A stretch of 64,000 nt of DNA from Streptomyces sp. NBC_00425 (GTDB lineage Bacteria > Actinomycetota > Actinomycetes > Streptomycetales > Streptomycetaceae): contig NZ_CP107928.1 of the NCBI RefSeq assembly GCF_036030735.1, forward strand, positions 7,564,001 through 7,628,000. The letters are read 5' to 3'. Under the pieces are notes generated by a model. The model saw only the letters and a program-made list of their open reading frames with translations. It was not told where the DNA came from and ran no database searches. Each line of letters begins with the position of its first letter. Within the stretch, counting starts at the first letter, position 1. Position numbers and translations under genes: made by a program. Of this stretch, positions 38,841-48,203 are shown in pieces.

Positions 38841-41453
38841 TCAGACCGGGGCCTGCTCGGCGGCCGCCGGGACCTGGGTGCGCAGCAGCGCCGGCAGCCG
38901 GGTGGTACGAGGCTTCGCCGGGACCTCGGCGACGGCCCGTGGAAGGGCCTGCTCGACGCCGTGCACCACGGAGAGATGGCGCTCGGCCCGGCCGAAGGCC
39001 GTGTACACCCAGGGGCGGGAGAGGACCTGCGCGGCATCCCCCGGCAGCACCACGACCGCCGCGGGCCAGCGGCTGCCCACGGCCTGGTGCGCGGTCAGCG
39101 CCCACCCGTGCCGCACGGCCTGCTCCACCCGCTCTCTCGGGACGACCACGGCGCCCTCGGCGCCGCTCGCGCCGTCGGCGCAGGAAAGGTGGAGTCCCTC
39201 GGCGTCGGCCGTCACCACCCGGCCCGGCAGCGTACGGCCCGGCACGGGGGAGTAGGCGACCCGGTCGCCGGGGTCGAACCCGCCGAAGCGGCCGGGGCCC
39301 GGATTGAGCCGTTCTTTCAGGGCGGCGTTGAGCGCGCGCGTGCCGGCCGCGCCGCCGTGGCCCGGAGTGATCACCACGGCCTCCTCGGGCGCGACCCCGA
39401 AGGCCCGCGGCACCGACTCGGCCAGCAGCTGCACGGTCCGGTGCACGGCCTCTCCGGCGTCCCGCACCGGCACGATGACGATCTCCTTGCCGGGCGCGTC
39501 GACCTGGGTGAGCTCACCGATGCCCACGCCGGAGACGAGTTCGCCGATCGGACCCGGATCGGGGGTCCGTGAGGCGATCTGCGGACTCACCCTCGCCGCG
39601 AGCAGGTCGGCGAAGACCCGCCCCGGGCCGGCGGACCAGAGCACACCCGGATCCCCGCTCAGCACCAGCCGGGCCCCGTCCGGCAGCGACTCCGCCAGCA
39701 TCGCGGCGCTCTCGACGTCGAGTTGCGGCGCGTCGAGCACGATCAGCAGGTCGAGTGCGAAGGCGCCCTCGGCGTCCCGGCCGGGCCCCTCGGAGCCCGA
39801 GAGCAGACCGCGGACGGTCACGACCGCTCCGTCGCCCGCGCCGCCCTCCGCGCCGAGGAGGGCAGCGAGCCGGCCCCGTCCGTCGGGTGTGTGGCAGGCG
39901 GCGACCGCGCGCAGGCCCAGCGTCCGGGCCGCGGTGAGCAGGGCGGCCGGTTCGGCGCGGGCGGCCTCGCCGCCGGTGTGCAGCACCAGACCGTTTCCGG
40001 CGACCGCGCGGATCAGCTCCGCCGTGCTGCCGGTCGCGGCGGCCGCCGCAGGTTCCCACGCCGCGGCGGAGTCCTTCGCCGGCGAGTTGACCACGCGGGC
40101 CAGCGCGTCGGCGAGGCTCTCCTCCGCGAGCGCGTAACGCTCCAGTCCGACCAGGACACGAACCGGCCGGCTCTCCTCTTCGGCCGCGTCCGCCTCGCCG
40201 TCTTCGGCGTGCGCCCCCGGCGCCGGACCCGGCGCCGACCGCTCGGCGCCCGGCGCGTCCAGGGCGTCCTGGAAGGCGAGGGCCTCGCCCTCGGCGAGCG
40301 CGTTCTGGACGGCCGTCTCCGCGTCCGGCACTGACTGGCGGCCGAGGGCCGCGGTGAGCGCCGGCAGGTCCAGGGCGGTGTGACCGGCCAGGGCGGCCTG
40401 CTCCAGCAGCCACACCGTGACCGCGCGGCCGCGCCGCTCGTCGTCGGGGGCGCAGTCCGGGCCGAGCAGCGCCCGCGCGAAGCCGTCGGCCTGCTCGGGA
40501 CGCACACCGGGGACGCGCAGCAGGTGCCACGGGTCCTCGCGCAGCAGGTGCTCGGCGCCCTCGCCGAGCGCGGCGGCGGTCTGCGGCGCGAGCGCCTCGG
40601 GCGCACCGCCGTCGGCCAGCGCGCGCTGCACGCCCTCGACGGCGTCCGGGGCCGGCGCCGCAGGCCCGGCGGCCTCGGCGGTTACCTGCTGCGGGCGGCG
40701 CACCGGCTCCGGTGCGGCACGCCGCGGGGCGGCTTCCGGGTCGTCGAAGACGGTGGCCGGGGGCTTCGCGCCGCCCTCCACCGCGCGTACGGCGGCCAGC
40801 AGGTCGGCGGCCTTCCCGCTGAGCTTGGCCCCGGCGGCGATGGGCGCGGCCTTCTCGGCCTTGCGCCGTTCGATCCGCTCCCGCTCGAGCTTCTGCGCGG
40901 CCAGCTCGGCCTGAGCCTCGGAGACCTGCCCGGCGGCTTCCCCGTCACCGGCCTCCGCGTCCCCCGAAGCAGTGCCCTCCCCGTCCGCCCCCGCGCCCCC
41001 GTCGACCGCCGCCACCCGAGCCTCCACGCCCCCGGCCGCGGCACTCTCGGCTTCGGTGCCCCCGGCGTCGGGGCCTTCGGCCTTCGTGCTGCCGACCTCT
41101 GGGCTGTCAGCCTTCGCGCCGACGGCGTCCGGGCCCTCAGGCTCCGCGCCCGTGGCCTCGGCCCCCCTGGCCTCTGTGCCACCAGCCTCCGCGCCCGTGG
41201 CCTCGGCGTCCCCGGCGTCCCGGCCCTCACCCTCCGTGTCCCCGGCGTCCGGGGTCGCGGTCTCCGTGCTTCCGGGCTTCGTGTGCCTGGCCTCGGTGCC
41301 CTCCGGCTCCTCGCGTGCCGCCTTCTCGGCGGCTGCGGCTGTGGGCGGTTCCGCCGTGCCGGTGGCGTCCGGTGTCGCGGGGGCCCCGGTGCTGCGCGGT
41401 GTCCCCGGTCCGGTGTTCTCCGTCGTGTCCCGGGGCTCCGGCTCCGTGCTCAC
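38841..41453 (-). CDS. RecD-like helicase-fold protein with degenerate ATPase motifs
   Basis: This 870-residue protein has an Ala/Glu/Gly-rich, low-complexity N-terminus (about 1-180, with GAEATGAEAGGTEARGA-type repeats). A helix-hairpin-helix-like central region and a RecD/UvrD-C_2-like C-terminal half follow (TAHQAVGSRWPAAVVVLPGD and AFGRAERHLSVVHG). The Walker A site reads LHTGGEAARAEP at about 490, with no GxGKT lysine. The DEAQ box reads VLDAPQLD at about 570, with the Glu lost. It therefore looks like an inactive or repurposed RecD2 relative rather than a working helicase. It overlaps the aldo/keto reductase start by 4 bp. ATG 41453 gives MSTEPEPRDTTENT. Confidence 0.75.
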   Translation of the reverse strand: MSTEPEPRDTTENTGPGTPRSTGAPATPDATGTAEPPTAAAAEKAAREEPEGTEARHTKPGSTETATPDAGDTEGEGRDAGDAEATGAEAGGTEARGAEATGAEPEGPDAVGAKADSPEVGSTKAEGPDAGGTEAESAAAGGVEARVAAVDGGAGADGEGTASGDAEAGDGEAAGQVSEAQAELAAQKLERERIERRKAEKAAPIAAGAKLSGKAADLLAAVRAVEGGAKPPATVFDDPEAAPRRAAPEPVRRPQQVTAEAAGPAAPAPDAVEGVQRALADGGAPEALAPQTAAALGEGAEHLLREDPWHLLRVPGVRPEQADGFARALLGPDCAPDDERRGRAVTVWLLEQAALAGHTALDLPALTAALGRQSVPDAETAVQNALAEGEALAFQDALDAPGAERSAPGPAPGAHAEDGEADAAEEESRPVRVLVGLERYALAEESLADALARVVNSPAKDSAAAWEPAAAAATGSTAELIRAVAGNGLVLHTGGEAARAEPAALLTAARTLGLRAVAACHTPDGRGRLAALLGAEGGAGDGAVVTVRGLLSGSEGPGRDAEGAFALDLLIVLDAPQLDVESAAMLAESLPDGARLVLSGDPGVLWSAGPGRVFADLLAARVSPQIASRTPDPGPIGELVSGVGIGELTQVDAPGKEIVIVPVRDAGEAVHRTVQLLAESVPRAFGVAPEEAVVITPGHGGAAGTRALNAALKERLNPGPGRFGGFDPGDRVAYSPVPGRTLPGRVVTADAEGLHLSCADGASGAEGAVVVPRERVEQAVRHGWALTAHQAVGSRWPAAVVVLPGDAAQVLSRPWVYTAFGRAERHLSVVHGVEQALPRAVAEVPAKPRTTRLPALLRTQVPAAAEQAPV

Positions 41454-42436
41454 AGGGTGCTCCAGTCGTGATCGGGATAGCGGTGCTCGGGCGCCGACAC
41501 ATCGTCGAGCGCCCGGCAGATCTCGTCAGGAAGACTAAGCGCCTCCACTGACAAAGCCGCCGTGAGCTGCTGCGCGTTGCGCGCGCCGACGATCGGGGCG
41601 GCCACCCCGGGACGGTCGCGGACCCAGGCGAGGGCGACCTGCACAGGCGTCACCGCGAGCCCGTCCGCGGCGGTCGACACGGCGTCCACGATGCGGCTCG
41701 CGGTGTCGTCGAGGTACGGCTCGACGAAGAGCCCGAAGTGGTCCGAGGCGCCCCGGGAGTCCGGCGGCAGGGCGTCGCCCCGGTACTTGCCGGTGAGCAC
41801 CCCGCGGCCCAGCGGGGAGGAGGGCAGCAGGCCGATGCCCAGGTCCAGCGCGGCCGGCAGCACCTCGCGCTCGATGCCGCGCTGCAGCAAGGAGTACTCC
41901 ATCTGCGTCGCCGCGAGCCGTGTCCGCGTGCCCGGCGCGGAGAGCTGCCAGGTGGCTGCCTTGGCGAGCTGCCAGCCGCAGAAGTTGGAGACGCCGGCGT
42001 ACCGGGCGCGACCGCTGGCGACGGCGATGTCGAGCGCCTGCAGTGTCTCCTCCAGCGGGGTGTCCGGGTCGAAGGCGTGCACCTGCCACAGGTCGACGTA
42101 GTCCGTGCCGAGCCGGGCCAGCGAGGCGTCGAGGGCGGCGAGGAGGTGACCGCGCGAACCGTCGAAGCGGCGGTCCGGGTCGGGCACGCTGCCCGCCTTG
42201 GTCGAGATGATCAGGTCCCGGCGCGGCACCAGCCCCTCCGTGAGCCGCCCGAGCAGGTACTCGGCGTCCCCGTCCCCGTACACGTCGGCTGTGTCGACGA
42301 GGGTCCCGCCCGCCTCCCAGAACGTCTTCATGACGTCCGCGGCGTCGTGCTCGTCGGTGTCGCGGCCCCAGGTCAGGGTGCCGAGCCCGATACGGGACAC
42401 GCGCAGGCCGGTGCGGCCGAGATGCCTCTGCTCCAT
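41450..42436 (-). CDS. Aldo/keto reductase
   Basis: This 328-residue TIM-barrel NADPH oxidoreductase opens with RTGLRVSRIGLGTLTWG. The tetrad Asp/Tyr is in LVDTADVYGDGDAEYLLG, the Lys in LIISTKAG, and the His in VDLWQVHAFD. C-terminal PIVGARNAQQL binds cofactor. It overlaps the RecD-like gene by 4 bp (ATGA), so the pair is co-translated. Substrate unknown; the length fits the yajO/AKR11-13 type. ATG 42436 gives MEQRHLGRTGL. Confidence 0.9.
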   Translation of the reverse strand: MEQRHLGRTGLRVSRIGLGTLTWGRDTDEHDAADVMKTFWEAGGTLVDTADVYGDGDAEYLLGRLTEGLVPRRDLIISTKAGSVPDPDRRFDGSRGHLLAALDASLARLGTDYVDLWQVHAFDPDTPLEETLQALDIAVASGRARYAGVSNFCGWQLAKAATWQLSAPGTRTRLAATQMEYSLLQRGIEREVLPAALDLGIGLLPSSPLGRGVLTGKYRGDALPPDSRGASDHFGLFVEPYLDDTASRIVDAVSTAADGLAVTPVQVALAWVRDRPGVAAPIVGARNAQQLTAALSVEALSLPDEICRALDDVSAPEHRYPDHDWSTL

Positions 42437-42593
42437 GGACGCCGAGATTACTGGCCAGAACTGGGCAGTGGGTTGCGTGTGGACAACCGGATCTCCGGGC
42501 CGGGCGGCCGGGTTCCCCGCAGGCGGCGGCCCTCGCCGCGCTCCGGCGGCCCCGGCCGTCCACCGCCGCGCTAAGGTCTGCGGAACAGCGTCG

Positions 42594-42607
42594 TTACTGA
42601 TGAGTAA
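42594..42607. promoter_or_regulatory. Dyad TTACT-GATG-AGTAA just upstream of the LLM gene
   Basis: A perfect 5-4-5 inverted repeat in an AT-rich patch 11 bp before the LLM start, overlapping the ribosome binding site (aagggga). It may be an operator that blocks translation or transcription. Confidence 0.5.
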
Positions 42608-42618
42608 GGGGATCGGCC

Positions 42619-43674
42619 ATGCAGCTCGGGATCAACCTCGGCTACTGGGGTGCCGGAATGGACGGCGACAACCTCGCCGTGGCCCAGGAGGCCGACCGCC
42701 TCGGGTACGCCGTCTGCTGGGCGGCCGAGGCCTACGGATCGGACGCGGCCACCGTGCTCACCTGGGTCGCCGCGCAGACCGAGCGGATCGACGTCGGCTC
42801 GGCCATCTTCCAGATCCCGGCACGTCAGCCCGCGATGACCGCGATGACCGCCGCCACCCTCGACTCCCTGTCAGGCGGCCGCTTCCGGCTGGGCCTCGGC
42901 GTCTCCGGCCCGCAGGTCTCCGAGGGCTGGTACGGCGTCAAGTTCGACAAGCCGCTGTCCCGCACGCGCGAGTACGTCGAGATCGTCCGCAAGGCCATGA
43001 CGCGCGAGCGGCTGTCGTACGAGGGCGAGCACTGGACGCTGCCGCTGCCCGGCGGACCGGGCAAGCCGATCAAGCTGACCGTGCACCCGGAGCGCGAGCA
43101 CATCCCGCTGTACATCGCCGCGATCGGCCCGAAGAACCTCGAGCAGACCGGTGAGATCGCCGACGGGGCGCTGTTGATCTTCCCGTCCGCCGACCACCTC
43201 GAGGACACCGCGATCACCTATCTGCGGGCCGGCCGCGAGAAGGCCGGCAAGACCCTCGACGGCTTCGACGTCTGCCCCACGCTGCCGCTCGCGCTCGGCG
43301 AGGACAAGGACGTCGAGCGGCTCGCCGACACCTTCCGCCCCTACACCGCGCTGTACGTCGGCGGCATGGGCAGCCGCAAGCAGAACTTCTACAACCAGCT
43401 CGCCCGGCGCATGGGCTACGAGGAGGCGGCGGCCGAGATCCAGGACAAGTACCTGGCCGGCGACAAGCAGGGCGCGGCGGCCGCCGTCCCGCACCAGTTG
43501 ATCGACCAGACCACCCTGCTGGGCTCGGTGGAGCGGATCGCCGACCGCATGAAGGCCTACGCGGCGGCCGGCGTCACCACCCTCACGCTGGCGCCCGCCG
43601 GGTTCACCCTGGAGGAGCGCCTCGCCTCGCTGCGGGCGGGCTCCCGGGCACTGGAGATCGCCGGTCTCGGATAG
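42619..43674 (+). CDS. LLM-class F420-dependent oxidoreductase
   Basis: This 351-residue luciferase-like TIM barrel is of the F420 branch (MQLGINLGYWGAGMDGDNLA start, SAIFQIPARQPAMTAMTAAT, SGGRFRLGLGVSGPQVSEGW, PIKLTVHPEREHIPLYIAAI). F420-dependent enzymes are abundant in actinomycetes. The substrate is unknown. ATG 42619 has AAGGGGA before it and a dyad overlapping. A terminator follows. It is monocistronic. Confidence 0.9.
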   Translation: MQLGINLGYWGAGMDGDNLAVAQEADRLGYAVCWAAEAYGSDAATVLTWVAAQTERIDVGSAIFQIPARQPAMTAMTAATLDSLSGGRFRLGLGVSGPQVSEGWYGVKFDKPLSRTREYVEIVRKAMTRERLSYEGEHWTLPLPGGPGKPIKLTVHPEREHIPLYIAAIGPKNLEQTGEIADGALLIFPSADHLEDTAITYLRAGREKAGKTLDGFDVCPTLPLALGEDKDVERLADTFRPYTALYVGGMGSRKQNFYNQLARRMGYEEAAAEIQDKYLAGDKQGAAAAVPHQLIDQTTLLGSVERIADRMKAYAAAGVTTLTLAPAGFTLEERLASLRAGSRALEIAGLG

Positions 43675-43694
43675 CCGCGGAGCGGAGAGTTCAG

Positions 43695-43735
43695 CGGCCG
43701 TGGTGGGGGCTCGGGGGTCTTCCCCGCCACGGCCG
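43695..43735. terminator. Terminator after LLM gene
   Basis: CGGCCGTGGTGGGG and CCCCGCCACGGCCG pair over 14 bp with one G-U and a 13-base loop. It has no T-tract, as is frequent in this genus. Confidence 0.75.
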
Positions 43736-43909
43736 TCACGGGGAACAACGCGCCGCGGCCCGCGTGGTTACGCTCGCGCGCCGACTCCCGGGATCCCCCG
43801 TTCGGCGGAGCCGCCCGGCACAGCTGTTGCACCGTCGCCGTCACCGCATTTGACTCGTTCCTCACGGAATGACGCGTAATCACGCGCCATGCGGAGAGGT
43901 GATCGACGA

Positions 43910-44698
43910 GTGCTTTCGGCCAAGAGTCTGTTCCAGGAGATCATCGACGACGACCGGTCCTTCGCGCTGTTCTGTTCCATCGCCGCCGGCGGCGAGTCGC
44001 AGGGCGGCTGGGAGAACGCCCGGATCGCCGCGCTCGTCCCGCAGAGCGAACGCGGTCTCGCCCCCAGGATCGCCCGTCACGGCGCCGACGAGGACAAGCA
44101 CGGGCGGATCTTCAACGCTCTGATGCGCAGGCGCGGCCTGGACCCCGTGCCCGTACCGCCGGAGACCGACTACACGATGCTCCTGGAGCGCGGCGGCATC
44201 GGCCTCGCCCACGACCGGCTCACCGCGGACAAGCCGCTGAGCGTGCAGGACATCGTCACCTACCTCGCCCACAGCCGGGTCACCGAACAGCGCGCGTCCG
44301 AGCAGATGGAACTGCTGCGCAGGCACTTCGCCGACCACCCCGACCTCGGCCGCGCGGTGAAGATGATCTCGAACGACGAGGACAACCACCTCGCCTACTG
44401 CCATGAGGAACTGCTCCGCTTCGCCCGAGCGGGCCACGGCCGGGTCATCCAGCGCACCCTGCGGGCCTGCGCGCTCGCCGAGATCCGCGTCTACCGGGAC
44501 GTCAGCCTCGCCGTCATGGACCACATGGGCCGGCTCCTCGGCTGGCCGAGGGCGAAGGCGGCCGTCCTCGCGGCCGGCATCCACGCCGTGTACGCGTGGG
44601 AGCGGGTCGCGGGCTGGCGGCGCATGGTGTCCCTGGAGATGCCCGAGCGCCGTGACGCGCTCGGGGGCCCGGCGACCACCGCCGCCGAGTTCGCCTGA
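43910..44698 (+). CDS. Ferritin-like/di-iron domain protein
   Basis: This 262-residue helical protein has two ExxH motifs of a possible di-metal site: GADEDKHGRIFNAL and SNDEDNHLAYCHEELLRFAR. Glu is also present in the preceding helices (LFQEII and RVTEQRASEQM). This is the pattern of a ferritin-like four-helix bundle. GTG 43910 (VLSAKSLF) is chosen because GGAGAGG precedes it; the frame extends 7 codons upstream to ATG 43889. It converges on corA. Iron oxidation or storage or an oxygenase role is possible, but the assignment is at fold level. Confidence 0.75.
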   Translation: MLSAKSLFQEIIDDDRSFALFCSIAAGGESQGGWENARIAALVPQSERGLAPRIARHGADEDKHGRIFNALMRRRGLDPVPVPPETDYTMLLERGGIGLAHDRLTADKPLSVQDIVTYLAHSRVTEQRASEQMELLRRHFADHPDLGRAVKMISNDEDNHLAYCHEELLRFARAGHGRVIQRTLRACALAEIRVYRDVSLAVMDHMGRLLGWPRAKAAVLAAGIHAVYAWERVAGWRRMVSLEMPERRDALGGPATTAAEFA

Positions 44699-44768
44699 GC
44701 CGGCCACGGGCCCGCAGCCGGCCACCTGCCCCGGTCCGGCCGACGGGCCGCAGGCAGGCAGGCCGCGC

Positions 44769-45764
44769 CTACAGCCAGCCGCGCCGCTTGAACAACCGGA
44801 ACAAGAGCACCTCGAGGACGCCCATCACCGCGATGACCGCCGGATACGACCACACCCAGTGCAGTTCCGGCATGTGCTCGAAGTTCATGCCGTAGATCCC
44901 CGCGATCATCGTGGGGACGGCGGCCATCGCCGCCCACGCCGAGATCTTCCGCATGTCGTCGTTCTGCCGGACGCTCATCTGCGCCAGATGCGCCGACAGG
45001 ATGTCCGTCACCAGCCGGTCCAGGCCCTCCACGGACTCGTTCACCCGCGTCAGGTGGTCGTTCACGTCACGGAAGAAGGGCCGCGCCCTGTCGTTCACGA
45101 ACGGCACGCCCGAACCGTACGCGCCGGTGCCGGCCAGCCGGCTCAGCGGCGGCCCCAGCGGGCCGGTCGCCCGGCGGAACTCCAGGATCTGCCGCTTGAA
45201 GGTGTAGATCCGCGACGCGGTGTTCCGCGAACCGCCCCCGTCCGGCGAGAACACCTCCGTCTCCAGCTCCTCGAGGTCGGTCTGCAGCTCGGTCGCCACG
45301 TCCAGGTAGTGGTCCACGGTGGCGTCGGCGATCGCGTACACCACCGACGTAGGCCCCTTGGCGAGCAGCTGCGGCTCGTCCTCCAGCCGCCGGCGCACGG
45401 TGGCCAGCGGGGCGCCGTCGCCGTGCCGGACGGTCACCAGGAACGAGTCGCCCAGGAACACCATCACCTCGCCGGAGGAGACGGTGTCGCTCTCCGGCTC
45501 GTAGACGACCGGCTTGAACACGAGGAACAGCGAGTCGTCGTAGACCTCCAGCTTGGGCCGCTGGTGGGCCTTCAGCGCGTCCTCGACGGCCAGCGGGTGC
45601 AGTCCGAACTCCCGGGTGACATGGTCGAACTCCTTCTCGGTGGGCTCGTGCAGCCCGATCCACACGAACCCGCCCGCGGAACGCGCCTCGTCCACGGCGT
45701 CGGAGAAGTCCTGCGGGCCCTCTGTACGGCGCCCGTCACGGTAGATGGCACAGTCGACGATCAC
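44769..45764 (-). CDS. corA: CorA-family magnesium/cobalt transporter
   Basis: This 331-residue protein has the CorA C-terminal pair of helices and the conserved loop IYGMNFEHMPELHWVWSYP (the GMN selectivity motif). The N-terminal cytoplasmic funnel domain precedes it. GTG 45764 is the start. It conducts Mg2+ (and Co2+/Ni2+) as a pentamer. It lies in the same place in Streptomyces and converges on the ferritin-like gene. Confidence 0.93.
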   Translation of the reverse strand: MIVDCAIYRDGRRTEGPQDFSDAVDEARSAGGFVWIGLHEPTEKEFDHVTREFGLHPLAVEDALKAHQRPKLEVYDDSLFLVFKPVVYEPESDTVSSGEVMVFLGDSFLVTVRHGDGAPLATVRRRLEDEPQLLAKGPTSVVYAIADATVDHYLDVATELQTDLEELETEVFSPDGGGSRNTASRIYTFKRQILEFRRATGPLGPPLSRLAGTGAYGSGVPFVNDRARPFFRDVNDHLTRVNESVEGLDRLVTDILSAHLAQMSVRQNDDMRKISAWAAMAAVPTMIAGIYGMNFEHMPELHWVWSYPAVIAVMGVLEVLLFRLFKRRGWL

Positions 45765-45826
45765 GCGTCCGATTCTCCCCTCGCACCCTCACCGGCACAC
45801 GCGCGCGTGCGCCTACCCTGGGCCGC

Positions 45827-46513
45827 ATGCCCACGTTGATCCTCGTCCGGCACGGCCGGTCCACCGCCAACACCTCCGCCGTGCTCGCCGGCTGGACGCC
45901 GGGTGTCGCCCTCGACGAGCGCGGCACCGCACAGGCCGCGGCGCTGCCCGCGCGGCTTCAGGCACTGCCCCTCGCGGAAGTCGTCGCGAGCCCACTGCAA
46001 CGCTGCCAGGAGACGATCAGGCCGCTCCTCGACGCCCGCCCCGGCCTGCGCGCGCACACCGACGAGCGGATCGGGGAGTGCCACTACGGCGACTGGTCCG
46101 GCCGCAAGCTCGCCGAGTTGACGGACGAGCCGCTGATGGAGGTCGTGCAGTCGCATCCCTCTGCCGCGGCCTTCCCCGGCGGTGAGTCCATGCGGGCCAT
46201 GCAGACCCGCGCCGCGGAGGCGGTCCGCGAGTGGAACGCGCGCGTGGAACGCGACCACGGCGCCGACGCCGTCTATCTGATGTGCTCGCACGGCGACGTC
46301 ATCAAGTCGCTCGTGGCGGACGCCCTCGGGCTTCATCTCGACCTCTTCCAGCGGATCTCCGTCGAACCGTGTTCCGTCACCGCGATCCGTTACACCAGGC
46401 TGCGCCCCTTCCTCGTACGCCTCGGCGACACCGGCGACCTGGCTTCCCTCGCACCGCGCGAGGAGCCGCCGACCGGGGACGCCACGGTCGGGGGCGGTGC
46501 GGGCGCACCGTGA
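45827..46513 (+). CDS. Histidine phosphatase, MSMEG_4193-family putative phosphomutase
   Basis: This 228-residue histidine-phosphatase superfamily protein carries the LVRHGRSTAN motif (phosphorylated His at about residue 9), a second Arg/His in GECHYGDWSGRKLAELT, and SHGDVIKSL near residue 155. The family is consistently found next to DUF3090 and SCO1664-type genes in actinobacteria, as here. Substrate unknown. ATG 45827 (MPTLILVRHG). The next gene is 113 bp downstream on the same strand. Confidence 0.88.
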   Translation: MPTLILVRHGRSTANTSAVLAGWTPGVALDERGTAQAAALPARLQALPLAEVVASPLQRCQETIRPLLDARPGLRAHTDERIGECHYGDWSGRKLAELTDEPLMEVVQSHPSAAAFPGGESMRAMQTRAAEAVREWNARVERDHGADAVYLMCSHGDVIKSLVADALGLHLDLFQRISVEPCSVTAIRYTRLRPFLVRLGDTGDLASLAPREEPPTGDATVGGGAGAP

Positions 46514-46626
46514 TCGTCGGCCGCAGTAGGGTGAAGCGGTTCGCGTAGGCGCGCCTACCCGCACGGACGAGCCTCATCCGTCCCCCCCGTCCCACGACGA
46601 CCCTCGATTCCCATGGAGATCAGGAC

Positions 46627-47217
46627 GTGTCCCGTCAGGTGTTCCTCTACGACCCCCCGGACCGCTTCGTGGCCGGTACGGTCGGACTGCCCGGGCGCCG
46701 TACCTTCTTCCTCCAGGCCACCGCCGGTACCCGGGTGACCAGCGTGGCCCTGGAGAAGACCCAGGTCGCCGCCCTCGCCGAGCGCATGGACGAGCTGCTG
46801 GACGAGGTCGTCCGGCGCAGCGGCGGCAGCGCCGCGGTACCCGCCGTGTCGCCGGCCGAGAACACCGACACGGCGCCCCTCGACACCCCGATCGAGGAGG
46901 AGTTCCGGGTCGGCACCATGGCCCTCGCCTGGGACGGCGAGGAACAGCGCATGATCGTCGAGGCGCAGGCCCTCGTGGAACTCGAGGCAGACTCCGAGGA
47001 GGACCTCGCGGAGGCCGAGGAGAAACTCCTGCAGGACGAGGAGAACGGCCCGCCGATGCTGCGGGTCCGGCTCAGCGGCTCCCAGGCCAGGGCCTTCGCC
47101 AAGCGCGCCCTCGACGTCGTCAACGCCGGCCGTCCGCCGTGCCCGCTGTGCAGCCTGCCGCTCGACCCGGAAGGACATGTATGTCCGCGCCAGAACGGAT
47201 ACCGCCGGGGGGCGTGA
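46627..47217 (+). CDS. DUF3090-family protein with C-terminal zinc ribbon
   Basis: This 196-residue DUF3090 protein starts SRQVFLYDPPDRFVAGTVGL and contains FFLQATAGTRVTSVALEKTQ. It ends with CPLCSLPLDPEGHVCPRQNG, which supplies a CxxC-x8-12-C zinc site. The start is GTG 46627 after GGAGATCAGGAC. It overlaps the SCO1664-family gene by 37 bp. The family is restricted to actinobacteria; its function is unknown. It is likely a partner of the adjacent SCO1664-family protein. Confidence 0.9.
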   Translation: MSRQVFLYDPPDRFVAGTVGLPGRRTFFLQATAGTRVTSVALEKTQVAALAERMDELLDEVVRRSGGSAAVPAVSPAENTDTAPLDTPIEEEFRVGTMALAWDGEEQRMIVEAQALVELEADSEEDLAEAEEKLLQDEENGPPMLRVRLSGSQARAFAKRALDVVNAGRPPCPLCSLPLDPEGHVCPRQNGYRRGA

Positions 47218-48014
47218 AGACCACCGACCCCGCCACCGCCGCGCTCCTCGCGCACGGTGAGCTCACCGTCCGCGGACGCATCCGTGAGGCCTCGAACGCG
47301 GCGCTGTACTGCACCGTCGCCCACGAGGGCCGGGAGGCCGCCTGCGTCTACAAGCCCGTGGCCGGCGAGCGGCCGCTGTGGGACTTTCCCGACGGCACCC
47401 TCGCCGGGCGCGAGGTGGCCGCCTACGAGGTCTCCGAGGCCACCGGCTGGGGCCTGGTGCCGCCGACCGTGCTGCGGGAGGGACCGTACGGCGAGGGCAT
47501 GTGCCAGCTGTGGATCGAGACGGCCCCCGAGGTCGAGCTGCTCGCCCTCGTCGAGGCGGAGGAGCCCGGACCGGGCTGGAAGGCCGTCGGGTTCGCCGAG
47601 GTCGGCGAGGGCCGCACCGCGCTCCTGGTGCACGCCGACGACGAACGGCTCAGGCGACTCGCCGTCCTCGACGCGGTGATCAACAACGCCGACCGCAAGG
47701 GCGGCCATCTGCTGCCCACCGCCGGCGGCCGGCTCTACGGCATCGACCACGGCGTCACCTTCAACGCCGAGAACAAGCTGCGCACCCTGCTGTGGGGCTG
47801 GGCGGGGGAGCCGCTGACGGGCGAGGCCGTGGAGGTGCTCAAGGGCATCGAAACAGCCCTGGAGCCGGACGGGCGGCTGACGGCCCTCCTGAGCGCGCTG
47901 ATCACCCCCGCCGAACTCGACGCCACGCGCGCGCGTACCGAGGCGCTGCTGGCGTCGGGCACCCATCCCGAGCCGACGGGCGACTGGCCGGCGATCCCCT
48001 GGCCACCCGTCTAG
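47181..48014 (+). CDS. SCO1664-family (PI3/4-kinase-like) protein
   Basis: This 277-residue protein contains VYKPVAGERPLWDFPDGTLA (P-loop-like, with the Lys). GREVAAYEVSEATGWGLVPP and VLDAVINNADRKGGHLL (catalytic Asn/Asp pattern) follow, with LYGIDHGVTF as the DFG-like element. These resemble the phosphatidylinositol 3/4-kinase fold. It starts at ATG 47181 after GGAAGG, inside the DUF3090 gene. No phosphotransfer activity is established for the family as far as I know. It belongs to the phosphomutase-DUF3090-SCO1664-mshC conserved block. Confidence 0.85.
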   Translation: MSAPERIPPGGVKTTDPATAALLAHGELTVRGRIREASNAALYCTVAHEGREAACVYKPVAGERPLWDFPDGTLAGREVAAYEVSEATGWGLVPPTVLREGPYGEGMCQLWIETAPEVELLALVEAEEPGPGWKAVGFAEVGEGRTALLVHADDERLRRLAVLDAVINNADRKGGHLLPTAGGRLYGIDHGVTFNAENKLRTLLWGWAGEPLTGEAVEVLKGIETALEPDGRLTALLSALITPAELDATRARTEALLASGTHPEPTGDWPAIPWPPV

Positions 48015-48203
48015 CGCCGTGACCGGACGCCGCGAGCCGGTGAACCTCTCCGGTCACGGCACTGGCCGGGGCCGGAGCGTTGTGAGGACTCCTGCCGGAG
48101 CGCTGTCGCGGGCACGTCGCCCGGGATCGCACAAGAACGCCTTCCCGGCCATCCGGCCCGCTCCGGTTCGTACCCGCAAGTTCCGTCCGGTTAGGCTCAT
48201 GAC

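Noticed and set aside
38841..41453. A working RecD2 helicase
   Set aside because: Walker A and DEAQ motifs are degenerate, so it is described as RecD-like without assigning helicase activity.
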